Both the position numbers and the translations under genes were made by a program. This document shows positions 27,301 through 35,995 of a DNA stretch of 64,000 nucleotides, piece by piece (within the stretch, counting starts at the first letter, position 1; every line of letters starts with the position of its first letter). Source of the stretch: Pedobacter fastidiosus (GTDB lineage Bacteria > Bacteroidota > Bacteroidia > Sphingobacteriales > Sphingobacteriaceae). The stretch lies in the NCBI RefSeq assembly GCF_014306625.1, contig NZ_JACRYL010000014.1, positions 65,566 through 129,565 on the forward strand, given 5' to 3'. The notes beneath the pieces were generated by a model that saw only the letters and a program-made list of their open reading frames with translations, did no database searches and had not been told where the DNA came from.

Positions 27301-29250
27301 CGAGATACTATTTGTGGTAACACTACTAAAAACCAATGCAGTTGCCGGACTTGATGGTGCAGCACAAACTGGTAAATTGGGTGGAAAATGAACACCTAAT
27401 CTATTTACATCATCATCATCAATGGCATTCTGTACTGTTGCAAGTATAGTTCTGGTCCAATCGTCATCAATATAAGTTGGACTTGGCGCCGTTACATTTA
27501 AACTCCTTACATAAGAAACGTCTTTTGCGTTTACGCCTTGGCCAAATGCATCAATAATATTGTTATTGGCATCAAGAAGCGCCACGCCATCATTTCCATT
27601 AAAGTTAATCACGGTATTGCTGTTCAGTACCGCACTTGCCGTAGTTAAATAAGGAACTTCTGAGTTGCTATTGCCTGTGTTTCCTAATAAAACACTTCCC
27701 CTAGCCGGGATGGTGAAGTTTAGGTTCACAATTTGAGATGGTGCTCCAGTAATGTTGATGTTTCCGGCATCGCCAGAGATATTATATAAAGCCAACTTTA
27801 ATTGGGGTGAAGCTGTATTTATAGGCGCATTACTTAAGTTGGTTAATTCAATCCATTTATTAACCGAAGTACCTTCGTAATATTGACTGATAATTATCGG
27901 CGCACTTACCAAAGGCGGGTTAGCCGTTGTTACATCTAAGTTTGCAACAGCAGTTTGTAAATTTCCCGTATTGTCTTGCGCTATGATATATAAAGTATAA
28001 GTTGTACCAGATGTTAACCCACTGATGGTTGCAGTTGCATCTGCATTTGCAACATTGGTTAAAGAGCCTGCCTTTGGTGCAGCAACTCCAGTCGCATCGA
28101 AACCTGCTTTAACTTGAGCTGGTGTTGGCGCTGTCGAGCCAGATGGCAATAATACATAATAAGTTGTTCCCGCTTCGTTAATATTATTGGTAAAATTTAT
28201 GGAGTTTAGCGTAGCATTACTTGCTTTGGGATAAGTGGCTGCGGTTACAGGAGGCGTTATATCAGCTGAGCCAAGTGTAGAAAAATTTAATGTGGTAAAG
28301 ACAGTTTGTAAATTGGGTGTTGTTGCAAGATCTTCTGATACAGCGTATATTTTATATGCCGTAGAAAGTGTTAATCCCGAAATGGTTGCGGTTGCATCAG
28401 TATTCGCCAAATTAGCAATCGTTCCAAATTTAAATGCTGCTGCATTATTCCCATCTCTTCCTGCTTTAATTTGTGCTGAAGTGGTTGGTGCAGTTCCAGT
28501 TGCTGGAATTATAATGTAGTAAGTGTTTCCTGCTTCATTAATATTACTGATTAAGTTAACAGTTGTACTTGTTATTGAAGCCGTTTTAGGGTAACCAGTT
28601 GCATTTGTTGGTGGCGTGATATCTACTGTACCTGATGTGGCTACAGAACCTCCAATACTAAAACCTATTCTCCCTGTTGCTGGAGAGTTAAATCCCCATC
28701 CACCGGTAGCTGTTTGTCCACTAGCATAATAACGAATTGTAATTGTTGTTCCGGCTGCAACATTTTGTAATGCAGAAATACCAGATAAGCTAACTGTTGG
28801 AGATGCATTTGGTGCCACTGTTGTGCTCGTTATTGCTGTTGGAGCACCTATCAATGTAAAAGTGGTCCCATCTAAACTATATGCATACTGAGAACTTACG
28901 CCAGTAGTAGCGTAATAGGTCGCCGTTCCTGCAAAAAGTGCATCTAAAGAAGAAAGGGATATTTTATTTCCTGCAGATGCGGTTAGCGTAACCTGAAAAT
29001 AATCTGTATTTGCTATGGAAATTCCGTTATTTTGAAAACCAACCGTTCTAAATGAGTTATTTCCGGCACTTGCTACAGCGCCAGCGCCACGTGTTAAAAC
29101 TGGAACGCTTGCCAAGCCAGGATCTGAAGATGTGGCTGTAGACGTAGGAAGCGTTGTTTGCCCAGTAAAATCCCAAGTAGCAATTTGTGCTAAAGTTTTT
29201 CCTGAGAAATAGAGGGTAAATAATAGAGATAGTAGTAAAAGTTTTTTCAT
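24322..29250 (-). CDS. Giant secreted PHP-domain protein with gliding-motility (T9SS type B) C-terminus
   Basis: This is a cell-surface or secreted protein of 1642 residues. From the N-terminus: a signal peptide ending TLAQ, a beta-rich head, two fibronectin-like repeats (about 215-440, each with EAGNTYYII or EAGTTYYVL and DATATISGLT), a lamin-tail-like domain (IIISQYYEGTSVNKWIELTN, about 450-620) and two further beta repeats (about 635-860). A PHP-type metal phosphoesterase domain follows (NLHSHSSYSDG with H878 and H880, GISEHNHTQ, HGMEWG, IDHDNH; about 868-1160). Then come Ig-like and MBG-like domains (ITADAKTKIEGTVDP) and the C-terminal gliding-motility domain (VTPNGDGINDKF to the end). 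The C-terminus directs type IX export. The substrate is unknown. Confidence 0.88.
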   Translation of the reverse strand: MKKLLLLSLLFTLYFSGKTLAQIATWDFTGQTTLPTSTATSSDPGLASVPVLTRGAGAVASAGNNSFRTVGFQNNGISIANTDYFQVTLTASAGNKISLSSLDALFAGTATYYATTGVSSQYAYSLDGTTFTLIGAPTAITSTTVAPNASPTVSLSGISALQNVAAGTTITIRYYASGQTATGGWGFNSPATGRIGFSIGGSVATSGTVDITPPTNATGYPKTASITSTTVNLISNINEAGNTYYIIIPATGTAPTTSAQIKAGRDGNNAAAFKFGTIANLANTDATATISGLTLSTAYKIYAVSEDLATTPNLQTVFTTLNFSTLGSADITPPVTAATYPKASNATLNSINFTNNINEAGTTYYVLLPSGSTAPTPAQVKAGFDATGVAAPKAGSLTNVANADATATISGLTSGTTYTLYIIAQDNTGNLQTAVANLDVTTANPPLVSAPIIISQYYEGTSVNKWIELTNLSNAPINTASPQLKLALYNISGDAGNINITGAPSQIVNLNFTIPARGSVLLGNTGNSNSEVPYLTTASAVLNSNTVINFNGNDGVALLDANNNIIDAFGQGVNAKDVSYVRSLNVTAPSPTYIDDDWTRTILATVQNAIDDDDVNRLGVHFPPNLPVCAAPSSPATALVFSSVTTNSISASFTKSADANEYLIIRSLNTTLTALPIDGTVYSVGSAFGGGIVANRIVTNTFTDNALADATSYSYFIIPLNNISCTGGPKYLTTNILTARQATKALLPCAISTAQPTSFTVTSSNYNFIQGSFTPSSSADEYLVVMSTTNTLSSAPVNQTTYSVGDQLGGGIVVKRGTGNTFIRNGLSQNTNYYFFIYSINSACSGGPLYLTTQPLLGNLKTGILDVNKLNFYYGNLHSHSSYSDGNKDDLTKKPEDDYAFAKNSMNLDFLGISEHNHTQAGMSLASWQPGIDAAKKATTSTFVAMHGMEWGVISGGGHVIVYGIDSLIGWESGENQIYVPKSVYTGTTGLFRIINRHGLNAVATLAHPNTTDYNNISATYDLSADSAIVGTALESGPAFSTNVTYSDPASSMSYLSYYNRMLARGYHLGASIDHDNHNLTFGRHTRARLVVLAPALTENDLLDAIKKMRFYASQDSAAKIVFTINKQPVGSIFKTAGAPIIEVNSITTSPVTSIKILYGTPGSGTNPVELTAGASTSLTYTDNALTNLATGYYYADIVEADGSRIITSPIWYTRDDAVVKKAQNITFASTRTATYGDADLPAGATSDNTNINITYTSSDTNVATISNTDIHIVKVGTVTITANQPGDTFYNPAVAKQQVLTINPKTINITADAKTKIEGTVDPPLTYTSTPALIGTDTFSGALVRVAGETGGDYAINQGTLAINANYAINYRSANFHITPKPVASIAGNTAICINSTSPTITFTGTKGTAPYTFTYNINGGTSRTVSTTGTNTTATVSASTNVVGNYVYNLVSVADVNTSQAQTGTATVIINPLPVVSINSNKGISISKGDAIILTATGGNQYSWTGSEIISGQTTAAVTIRPKQTGSYKVTVTNASGCSIDQTINISVIDDYKLDASSVVTPNGDGINDKFIIKNIDYYPNNTLKIFDKAGRVLYTKHTYANDWDGTINGSPLSEGTYYYILDLGSNLGNFKGFINIIRD

Positions 29251-29735
29251 ATAAATTTACAGGGATATAAATGGATTTATAATCTTATTTGTTAATTGTG
29301 ATCGGCGGAAAATGCGATAAAGCGTTTAAAAAGATTTCGATTAAGATATTAATCGGAAAAAGTAGAATTTTAACATAAAAGATAATAAGGATGATTGTTG
29401 GACGATTTGAATATTCATAGCCATTTTATTCCGATTTAGGGATAAATGATCTTTAAACAGGAATATTTTGAGAATCAATTTGCACGGCAAACGATTTTTG
29501 CTGGATCACAGCCTTATTGGAGTAATTGTTTTGCCATATGGGATGATTAGGATACGAAAATAGGTGTCTAATATTAATTAAATATTAAAAAGATATTAAA
29601 TAGGGAGCTTGCTTGGCGGAAATGATTACGTAATAAATGTTAGCGCTATAAATTTATATATTTCTAACTTATTTTAACTCAATGTTGATAAAATTAATTG
29701 GGAGTTGCTTAGAAAGCTCTAGTATTCATTGATAT
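29251..29735. other. 485-bp intergenic region
   Basis: This is AT-rich sequence upstream of the minus-strand T9SS cargo gene, so its promoter and leader should be here. I see no open frame, no strong hairpin and no complete TTG-N19-TAnnTTTG on the minus strand. Confidence 0.4.
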
Positions 29736-30356
29736 CTATAAAAAATCTTCAATATTTCCTTTTCCCTCACGGATAATTTCAAAATCTCCATTGGTACAAT
29801 CAATTACGGTCGATGCATCATTATCTCCATAACCACCATCAATCACTAAGTCTACCAAATTTTCGTATTTTTCGTGAATCAATTCCGGATCAGTAGAATA
29901 TTCGATCAGCTCATCATCATCTTTTATCGAGGTAGATAAAATTGGATTTCCTAATTCTTTAACAATGCATCTTGCAATATTATTATCAGGAACACGAATA
30001 CCGACTGTCTTTTTATTCGAACTTAAAAGTTTGGGAACGTTATTGTTTGCATTGAAAATAAAAGTAAAAGGGCCAGGGAGTGCCTTTTTTAAGACTCTAA
30101 AAGTCGTATTATCAATAGGTTTTATATAATCAGAAATGTGCTTTAAATCGTGGCAGATGAAAGAAAAATTGGCTTTCTCGGGTTTTATTCCGCGAATTCG
30201 GCAAATTTTCTCTATTGCTTTTGGGTTGGTAATGTCACAGCCCAAACCATAAATTGTATCTGTTGGATAGATAATTAAGCCACCTTTTTTAAGTACTTCT
30301 ACAACTTGCTCAATGGCTTTCTCGTTCGGGTTCTCAGGATAAATCTTAATAAGCAT
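29736..30356 (-). CDS. Sua5/YciO/YrdC family protein (threonylcarbamoyladenylate synthase-like)
   Basis: This is a protein of 206 residues. The family makes threonylcarbamoyl-AMP from threonine, bicarbonate and ATP, the first step of t6A formation on ANN-decoding tRNAs. Visible are GGLIIYPTDTIYGLGCDITN, RIRGIKPEKANFSFICHD, LPGPFTFIF, TVGIRVPDN and PILSTSIKDDDE. The SUA5 C-terminal domain is absent, so it is a short YrdC/YciO type. YciO members may differ in activity, hence no gene symbol. I chose ATG 30356; an upstream in-frame start at 30371 adds only five residues. It is divergent from the glutamate-synthase-like gene. Confidence 0.88.
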   Translation of the reverse strand: MLIKIYPENPNEKAIEQVVEVLKKGGLIIYPTDTIYGLGCDITNPKAIEKICRIRGIKPEKANFSFICHDLKHISDYIKPIDNTTFRVLKKALPGPFTFIFNANNNVPKLLSSNKKTVGIRVPDNNIARCIVKELGNPILSTSIKDDDELIEYSTDPELIHEKYENLVDLVIDGGYGDNDASTVIDCTNGDFEIIREGKGNIEDFL

Positions 30357-30438
30357 ATGTAAAAATAACAAAATTATAGTGTCAGTTGTTTAATAATCCT
30401 AATCTTTGCATTAACAAAATATACGCTAATCTATAATT

Positions 30439-32100
30439 ATGAGAAAAGCTTTCGTCGCGATGGCCGCATTTTTAATAGCCCTTACCATCATGCTAGGGTT
30501 ATATCACCCTTTTTTATGGTGGACATTCTTGTTTACTGGTCCATTTGTAATTCTTGGCATTTACGATTTATATCAGCCGAAACATAGTATTGTAAGGAAT
30601 TACCCTGTTTTCGGTCGATTGAGGTATTTCATGGAAGAACTCCGCCCAAAAGTTTATCAATATTTTGTAGAAAGTGATACCAACGGAACGCCATATAATC
30701 GTTTAAACCGTTCATTGATCTATCAACGGGCCAAAAAAGATAACGATACCATTCCATTTGGAACGCAGCTAAATGTTTACGAAAACGGATACGAATGGTT
30801 AAGCCATAGTATTGCGGCTATTTCCCATCACGAATTAAATTTAGATCCACGGGTTTTAGTTGGCGGACCAGATTGTAAAAAACCCTATTCAGCAAGTATT
30901 TACAATATCTCGGCAATGAGTTTTGGATCATTAAGTCAGAATGCAATTTTGGCTTTAAACGGTGGCGCTAAAATGGGCAACTTTGCACACAATACTGGCG
31001 AGGGCGGAATAAGCGATTACCACCGTCAGCCTGGAGGCGATTTAATTTGGCAAATTGGTACAGGATATTTTGGTTGTCGTAATGCTGATGGAACATTTAA
31101 TTACGAAGCTTATGCAGAAAGAGCAAAAACAGATCAAGTAAAAATGATTGAAATTAAACTTTCTCAAGGAGCAAAACCAGGGCATGGAGGGATGTTGCCT
31201 GCAAAGAAAGTAACCTCAGAAGTTGCCCGCATTCGTTTGGTGCCCGAAGGTAAAGATGTTTTGTCTCCACCGGCACATTCTGCTTTCAACTCACCAATTG
31301 GTTTGTTGGAATTTGTAAAACAACTTAGAGATTTATCTGATGGCAAACCTGTAGGCTTTAAACTTTGTATTGGGCGTAAAAGCGAATTTTATGCCATTTG
31401 TAAAGCGATGATTGAAACGGGAATTTATCCAGATTTTATCACGGTAGATGGGGGTGAAGGCGGTACAGGGGCTGCGCCACAAGAATTTTCAAATTCTGTA
31501 GGGATGCCATTGCGTGAAGGAGTGGCTTTCGTTTATGATGTTTTAAATGGCTTCGATCTTAAAAAACACATTAAAATTATCGCTTCCGGTAAAGTGGCTA
31601 CAGGTTTTGATTTGGTTAAAAATATTTCGCTTGGGGCGGATATGTGTAATGCAGCTCGTGGGATGATGTTCGCTTTAGGTTGCATTCAAGCGCTAGAATG
31701 TAACAGCAATACCTGCCCAACAGGCGTTGCTACGCAAGATCAGAGTTTAATGAAAGGTTTGGTTGTTGAAGATAAAACGGTTCGTGTAAAAAACTTCCAC
31801 AACTTGACTGTTGCCAGTGCCGTAGAACTTTTAGGCGCCGCAGGCTTGAGAGAAACGACACAATTAAGCAGAGCATATATTAATAGAAGGGTGAGCCCAA
31901 GTGTAATGCAAACCTATTTGGAGAGTTTCCCATACATCCCGGCAGGAAGTTTGTTGCAAACACCTTATCCAACCCGCTTCGAATTGGGCATGGCGTTAAG
32001 CAGTTCGAAAAGCTTTGCACCAACAGATTATAAAGTTTCGGCAATTGATTATGCGCATGCAAATCCATATAGCGATACCATGCATGATGAAAGTCATTAG
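30439..32100 (+). CDS. FMN-binding glutamate synthase family protein
   Basis: This is a protein of 553 residues. Two N-terminal hydrophobic helices (about 5-45) anchor it in the membrane. The rest is the glutamate-synthase FMN/TIM-barrel domain: SAMSFGSLSQNAILALNGGA, MGNFAHNTGEGGIS, GAKPGHGGMLPAKKVT, TVDGGEGGTGAAPQEF and GADMCNAARGMMFALGC. A Cys cluster (CIQALECNSNTCPTGVATQD) matches the Fe-S region of GltB. It lacks the glutaminase and GXGXG domains, so it is not a complete glutamate synthase. The reaction is unknown in this stand-alone family. Confidence 0.9.
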   Translation: MRKAFVAMAAFLIALTIMLGLYHPFLWWTFLFTGPFVILGIYDLYQPKHSIVRNYPVFGRLRYFMEELRPKVYQYFVESDTNGTPYNRLNRSLIYQRAKKDNDTIPFGTQLNVYENGYEWLSHSIAAISHHELNLDPRVLVGGPDCKKPYSASIYNISAMSFGSLSQNAILALNGGAKMGNFAHNTGEGGISDYHRQPGGDLIWQIGTGYFGCRNADGTFNYEAYAERAKTDQVKMIEIKLSQGAKPGHGGMLPAKKVTSEVARIRLVPEGKDVLSPPAHSAFNSPIGLLEFVKQLRDLSDGKPVGFKLCIGRKSEFYAICKAMIETGIYPDFITVDGGEGGTGAAPQEFSNSVGMPLREGVAFVYDVLNGFDLKKHIKIIASGKVATGFDLVKNISLGADMCNAARGMMFALGCIQALECNSNTCPTGVATQDQSLMKGLVVEDKTVRVKNFHNLTVASAVELLGAAGLRETTQLSRAYINRRVSPSVMQTYLESFPYIPAGSLLQTPYPTRFELGMALSSSKSFAPTDYKVSAIDYAHANPYSDTMHDESH

Positions 32101-32111
32101 TCTATAGCATT

Positions 32112-32144
32112 AAACCTCGCAGGTTTTTAAAACCTGCGAGGTTT
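32112..32144 (+). terminator. Hairpin downstream of the glutamate-synthase-like gene
   Basis: A perfect 16-bp stem (AAACCTCGCAGGTTTT and its complement around one T) starts 11 bp past the stop. The T-run is weak (GTTTAA), so it may be a dispersed hairpin serving as terminator. Confidence 0.6.
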
Positions 32145-32229
32145 GTTTAAAGAGAAAGAATAATTTATGTTTCAAGATTTCTCCATTTCGTTTCATTCCA
32201 GTCGAAAAGACGATTCGTTGTTAGAAACA

Positions 32230-32264
32230 AAAAAATCCGTTTGATTAACTCAAACGGATTTTTT
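32230..32264 (-). terminator. Terminator after asnS, possibly bidirectional
   Basis: A 15-bp perfect stem (AAAAAATCCGTTTGA and its complement) with a five-base loop has A-runs and T-runs at both ends. It can terminate asnS (minus) and read-through from the plus strand. Confidence 0.8.
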
Positions 32265-32308
32265 ATGCAAATAGGTTTTTGCTTTAGTCTTTAAGCTTTT
32301 ACCTTAGA

Positions 32309-33757
32309 CTAAAATTCAGCGTTCTTAGGGAATCTTGGGAAAGCAATTACATCACGGATGTTCGTCATTCCGGTAACGAACAATACCAAACGTTCGAAAC
32401 CTAGGCCGAAGCCTGCATGTGGAGCAGAACCAAAACGACGGGTATCCAGATACCACCAAAGTTCATCTTGTGGAATGTTCATCTCTTCCATACGTTTGGT
32501 TAAACGATCTAAACGTTCTTCACGTTGGGAGCCACCAATCATTTCGCCAATTCCAGGGAATAAAATATCCATCGCTGCAACGGTTTGTCTACCTTCTGCA
32601 TCTGGTTCGTTTTGGCGCATATAGAAAGATTTAATATCTGCAGGATAATCCGTTAAGATTACTGGTTTCTTGAAATGTTTTTCAACCAAATAGCGCTCGT
32701 GCTCGCTTTGTAAATCAGCTCCCCACTCATCAATTAAATATTTAAATTGTTTCTTCTGGTTAGGTTTAGAAGATTTCAAAATTCTGATTGCTTCCGTATA
32801 GGTTAATCTTTCAAAATCATTCGTTAAACAGAAATCCAATTTCTCCAACAAAGTAAATTCACTGCGCTCGTTTTGAGGTTTTTGTTTGTCCTCTTCAGCT
32901 AAACGGGTATTTAAAAACTCTAATTCATCTTTGCAGTTATCTAAAGCGTATTTAATTACATACTTCATCATGTCCTCAGCAAGTTGCATGTTATCTTCTA
33001 AATCTGCGAAAGCAACCTCAGGTTCAATCATCCAAAATTCTGCAAGGTGACGAGTTGTATTTGAATTTTCTGCTCTAAAAGTAGGACCAAATGTATAAAT
33101 CTGTCCGAAAGCCATTGCCGCCAATTCTCCTTCTAATTGACCAGAAACTGTTAAATTAGTTGCTCTGGCGAAGAAATCTTCAGAGAAATCTACTTTTCCA
33201 TCAGCAGTTCTTGGGGTGTTGTCGAAATCTAAAGTAGTAACCTTAAACATCTCGCCTGCACCTTCAGCATCACTAGCCGTAATTACCGGCGTGTGCATAT
33301 AAACAAAACCACGCTCGTTATAAAACTGATGAATGGCAAAAGCCAAAGCATGACGAACTTTAAAAACTGCATTAAAGGTATTGGTGCGGAAACGTAAGTG
33401 TGCAATTTCACGCAAAAACTCTAAACTGTGTTTTTTAGGTTGTAAAGGAAACTTTTCAGGATCACTATCTCCCAATATTTCTACGCTGGTTGCTTTAATC
33501 TCAACTGATTGACCTTTTCCTAAAGACTCTACCAATTTACCGGTCGCAGAAATTGCAGCACCAGTTGTTATTCTTTTTAACAGCTCTTCAGGTAAGTTAT
33601 TAAAATCTAATACAACTTGGATATTGCCCATGCAAGATCCATCATTTAATGCAATAAACTGATTATTTCGGAAGGTTCTAACCCATCCCATAACCGTTAC
33701 TTCTGTGTCAAATGCTGTCGATTTTAATAAATCTTTAATTTGCTGTCTCTTAATCAT
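32309..33757 (-). CDS. asnS: Asparaginyl-tRNA synthetase
   Basis: This is a class II aminoacyl-tRNA synthetase of 482 residues, the normal bacterial length. An N-terminal OB anticodon-binding domain ([20 protein letters not shown]) is followed by the class II core: motif 1 area [16 protein letters not shown], the [12 protein letters not shown] stretch, motif 2 [20 protein letters not shown] and motif 3 [15 protein letters not shown]. The insert with long charged segments (about 245-330) is usual for AsnRS. It charges tRNA-Asn directly. A minus-strand -7 box (TAAATTTG, complement of 33778-33785) lies about 21-28 bp upstream. Confidence 0.96.
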   Translation of the reverse strand: MIKRQQIKDLLKSTAFDTEVTVMGWVRTFRNNQFIALNDGSCMGNIQVVLDFNNLPEELLKRITTGAAISATGKLVESLGKGQSVEIKATSVEILGDSDPEKFPLQPKKHSLEFLREIAHLRFRTNTFNAVFKVRHALAFAIHQFYNERGFVYMHTPVITASDAEGAGEMFKVTTLDFDNTPRTADGKVDFSEDFFARATNLTVSGQLEGELAAMAFGQIYTFGPTFRAENSNTTRHLAEFWMIEPEVAFADLEDNMQLAEDMMKYVIKYALDNCKDELEFLNTRLAEEDKQKPQNERSEFTLLEKLDFCLTNDFERLTYTEAIRILKSSKPNQKKQFKYLIDEWGADLQSEHERYLVEKHFKKPVILTDYPADIKSFYMRQNEPDAEGRQTVAAMDILFPGIGEMIGGSQREERLDRLTKRMEEMNIPQDELWWYLDTRRFGSAPHAGFGLGFERLVLFVTGMTNIRDVIAFPRFPKNAEF

Positions 33758-33967
33758 ATTCTTATTTGTAAAAGGCGCAAATTTAGGAAAAATTGTTAGA
33801 ATGTTGAAGCTAATTAGTTGTTTATTTGGTAAAGCGGTTAAGTGTTGGAATTGCTAAAATTGTTTAATTGTTGGAATTGATTATCATTGAAACTGGTTAA
33901 TTGCTAAGGATATTTATATCCCTAGTAGGCATAATAACGGTATTCCTTAACAAAGCCAGATCTACGA

Positions 33968-35614
33968 TTATTTCCCCATCGATTTATCTCTCACCGCCTT
34001 AAATTCCGAACCTTTTTTCCATTCGGGAAAAGTTGTTTCGTTGCTCAGTTTAAAACCTACCTTAAATAAAATGTTGGCAATTTGTTCAAAGCCATCAACA
34101 TTCATTTTATCGCTATATTCATCAGAAGGCTGATGATAATGTTTTTCGTTGTATTCTTTTTTCTGTGCTTTGCCATAATCAGCACCTTTATCAATACTTT
34201 CAAATCCGTTTACGATATCGATGGCTGGTACGCCAACTTTTGCAAAATTGAAGTGATCAGAACGATAATAACTTCCAGCACCTGGTCTTTGATCGCCAAC
34301 AGCAATCATTTGGTTTTTTTCCAATTCCTTAACTACATAATCTTCCACCTCATTCTGGCCTTTTCCTTTAATGGATACGTCTTTTGTTTTTCCATAGAAA
34401 CCCAAAGCATCCATATTTAAATTAGCCACTGTTTTATTCAAAGGATAAATGGGGTTGGAGCCATAATATTCTGAACCCAACAATCCTTGCTCTTCGCCTG
34501 TAACGGCCAAGAATATGATCGATCGTTCTGGTTTTTCTTTGGCATCTTTAAATGCTTTCGCAACTCCTAACATCGCTGCAACACCACTTGCATTATCCAC
34601 AGCGCCATTATAAATAGAATCTCCATTTATTTTCGGGCCGATGCCAAAATGATCCCAATGTGCTGAATAGATGATATATTCATTTGGTCTCTTGCTTCCT
34701 GTTATCTTAGCGATTACATTTTGAGAGGTTGCGTACTTCAGTTTATTGCTTAGGCTTAAGCTAACGTTCAGGTTCAATGAAACAGCTTTAAAATCTTTCT
34801 TGCGGGCATAGGCACGAATATCTCCTGTAATTCCTGCACTGGCTAATAACTTTGTTGCAGCTTGCTCGGTCATCCAGCCTTCAATTTTGCATCTAGACTT
34901 ATGCTTATCCTTTTCCTGCAGATATAACTTTGCTCCGGTATTACTGTTTTTTATAACCGACCAATCGTAACTCGCCGGCTCAGTTTGATGAACAATAATA
35001 ACCCCTGCAGCGCCTTGTCTTGCTGCTTCTTCATATTTATATGTCCAACGACCATAATAAGTCATTGTATCTCCTCTAAAAAATCCTTTTTCGTTTGATT
35101 TAAATCCTGGATCGTTCACTAAAACAATTACCGTTTTCCCTTTAACATCAAGATCTTTGTAATCGTTCCATTTGTATTCTGGGGCTACAACTCCATAACC
35201 CGCAAATACCAAGGGCGAGTTTTTAAGCTGAATGGTATCTTGCTCTCTTCTTGTAAAGGCAACAAAATCCTCGACTGCTTTTAAGCTTATGTTTTGTTTT
35301 CCACCAGTAATTTCCATAGTTGCCGATGGGGTAGAAGTAATTTCGACCATTGGTACTTTTTGAACGTAGCTATTTCCATTGCCCGGTTCGACACCCATTT
35401 TTTTAAATTGTGCAGACAGATAGTTCACAGTTTTAGTCTCGCCTGTAGTAAAGGGTCTTCTGCCTTGCAGGCTATCATTTGCTAAAACTGCAATGTGAGC
35501 TTTAATCGTTTCTGGCTTAATTGGGCCAGCGGAAGCAGGTTTTTCGTTTTGAGCACAACTTGATAAAACTCCTATAAGTAAAGCTAGAGGTAAAAAGTGC
35601 TGTTTATATTTCAT
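33968..35614 (-). CDS. M28 family metallopeptidase lipoprotein
   Basis: This is a zinc peptidase of 548 residues from ATG 35614, with a lipoprotein signal ending LSSC (Cys20). A PA-like insert (about 100-280) precedes the catalytic domain: IYSAHWDHFGIG, GAVDNASGVAAMLGVAKAF, AVTGEEQGLLGSEYY, NLNMDALGFYG and YYRSDHFNFAKVGVPAIDI with a late YHQPSDEY. All five usual zinc ligands or catalytic residues are present. The open frame extends 37 codons further upstream, but that part is a translated intergenic minisatellite (MTNEQ, MTNELL and so on) and is rejected as coding. It appears to be a single gene. Confidence 0.9.
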   Translation of the reverse strand: MKYKQHFLPLALLIGVLSSCAQNEKPASAGPIKPETIKAHIAVLANDSLQGRRPFTTGETKTVNYLSAQFKKMGVEPGNGNSYVQKVPMVEITSTPSATMEITGGKQNISLKAVEDFVAFTRREQDTIQLKNSPLVFAGYGVVAPEYKWNDYKDLDVKGKTVIVLVNDPGFKSNEKGFFRGDTMTYYGRWTYKYEEAARQGAAGVIIVHQTEPASYDWSVIKNSNTGAKLYLQEKDKHKSRCKIEGWMTEQAATKLLASAGITGDIRAYARKKDFKAVSLNLNVSLSLSNKLKYATSQNVIAKITGSKRPNEYIIYSAHWDHFGIGPKINGDSIYNGAVDNASGVAAMLGVAKAFKDAKEKPERSIIFLAVTGEEQGLLGSEYYGSNPIYPLNKTVANLNMDALGFYGKTKDVSIKGKGQNEVEDYVVKELEKNQMIAVGDQRPGAGSYYRSDHFNFAKVGVPAIDIVNGFESIDKGADYGKAQKKEYNEKHYHQPSDEYSDKMNVDGFEQIANILFKVGFKLSNETTFPEWKKGSEFKAVRDKSMGK

Positions 35615-35627
35615 TATATTTGGTTTA

Positions 35628-35735
35628 TTAGTCAATAGTTCAATGGTCATTGGTTCATTAGTCATTAGTTCATTGGTCAATAGTTCATTAGTCATTGGTT
35701 CAATGGCAAATTGTTCATTAGTCAATTGTTTAAAC
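35628..35735. repeat. Degenerate minisatellite (AGTCATTGGTTCA type)
   Basis: About seven imperfect 13-16 bp units of the form TTCATTAGTCATTGG or CAATAGTTCATTAGTC lie just upstream of the M28 lipoprotein gene. Read on the minus strand they form an open frame joined in frame to the gene, which would mislead automatic start calling. Confidence 0.7.
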
Positions 35736-35995
35736 GATTAATTTCCTCATAAAAATATATATTAATGCTGTCATTCTGAGGCACGAAGAATCTGGAACCG
35801 ATTAGCACTGCTCAAACCTGACCCACCAATTTTGGTTGATTAATTAATTGACTATTATGTTTTATCGCTTGGAGATTCTTCACTGAGTCAGGATGACAAA
35901 CTCGGCGCCTTAATCATTAAATTGGTTAATTGTTTAAACGTTTTGGTTGATACGAACGATTATGCTTTATTCTTAAATCCTTCAAATCCTGCTCG
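35736..35995. repeat. Intergenic inverted repeat (REP-like)
   Basis: The arms TGTCATTCTGAGGCACGAAG and AGATTCTTCACTGAGTCAGG (about 35768-35795 and 35871-35898) pair imperfectly. TTAATTGTTTAAACG-type sequence is repeated on both sides (about 35722-35740 and 35924-35942). No gene is seen. Confidence 0.5.
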
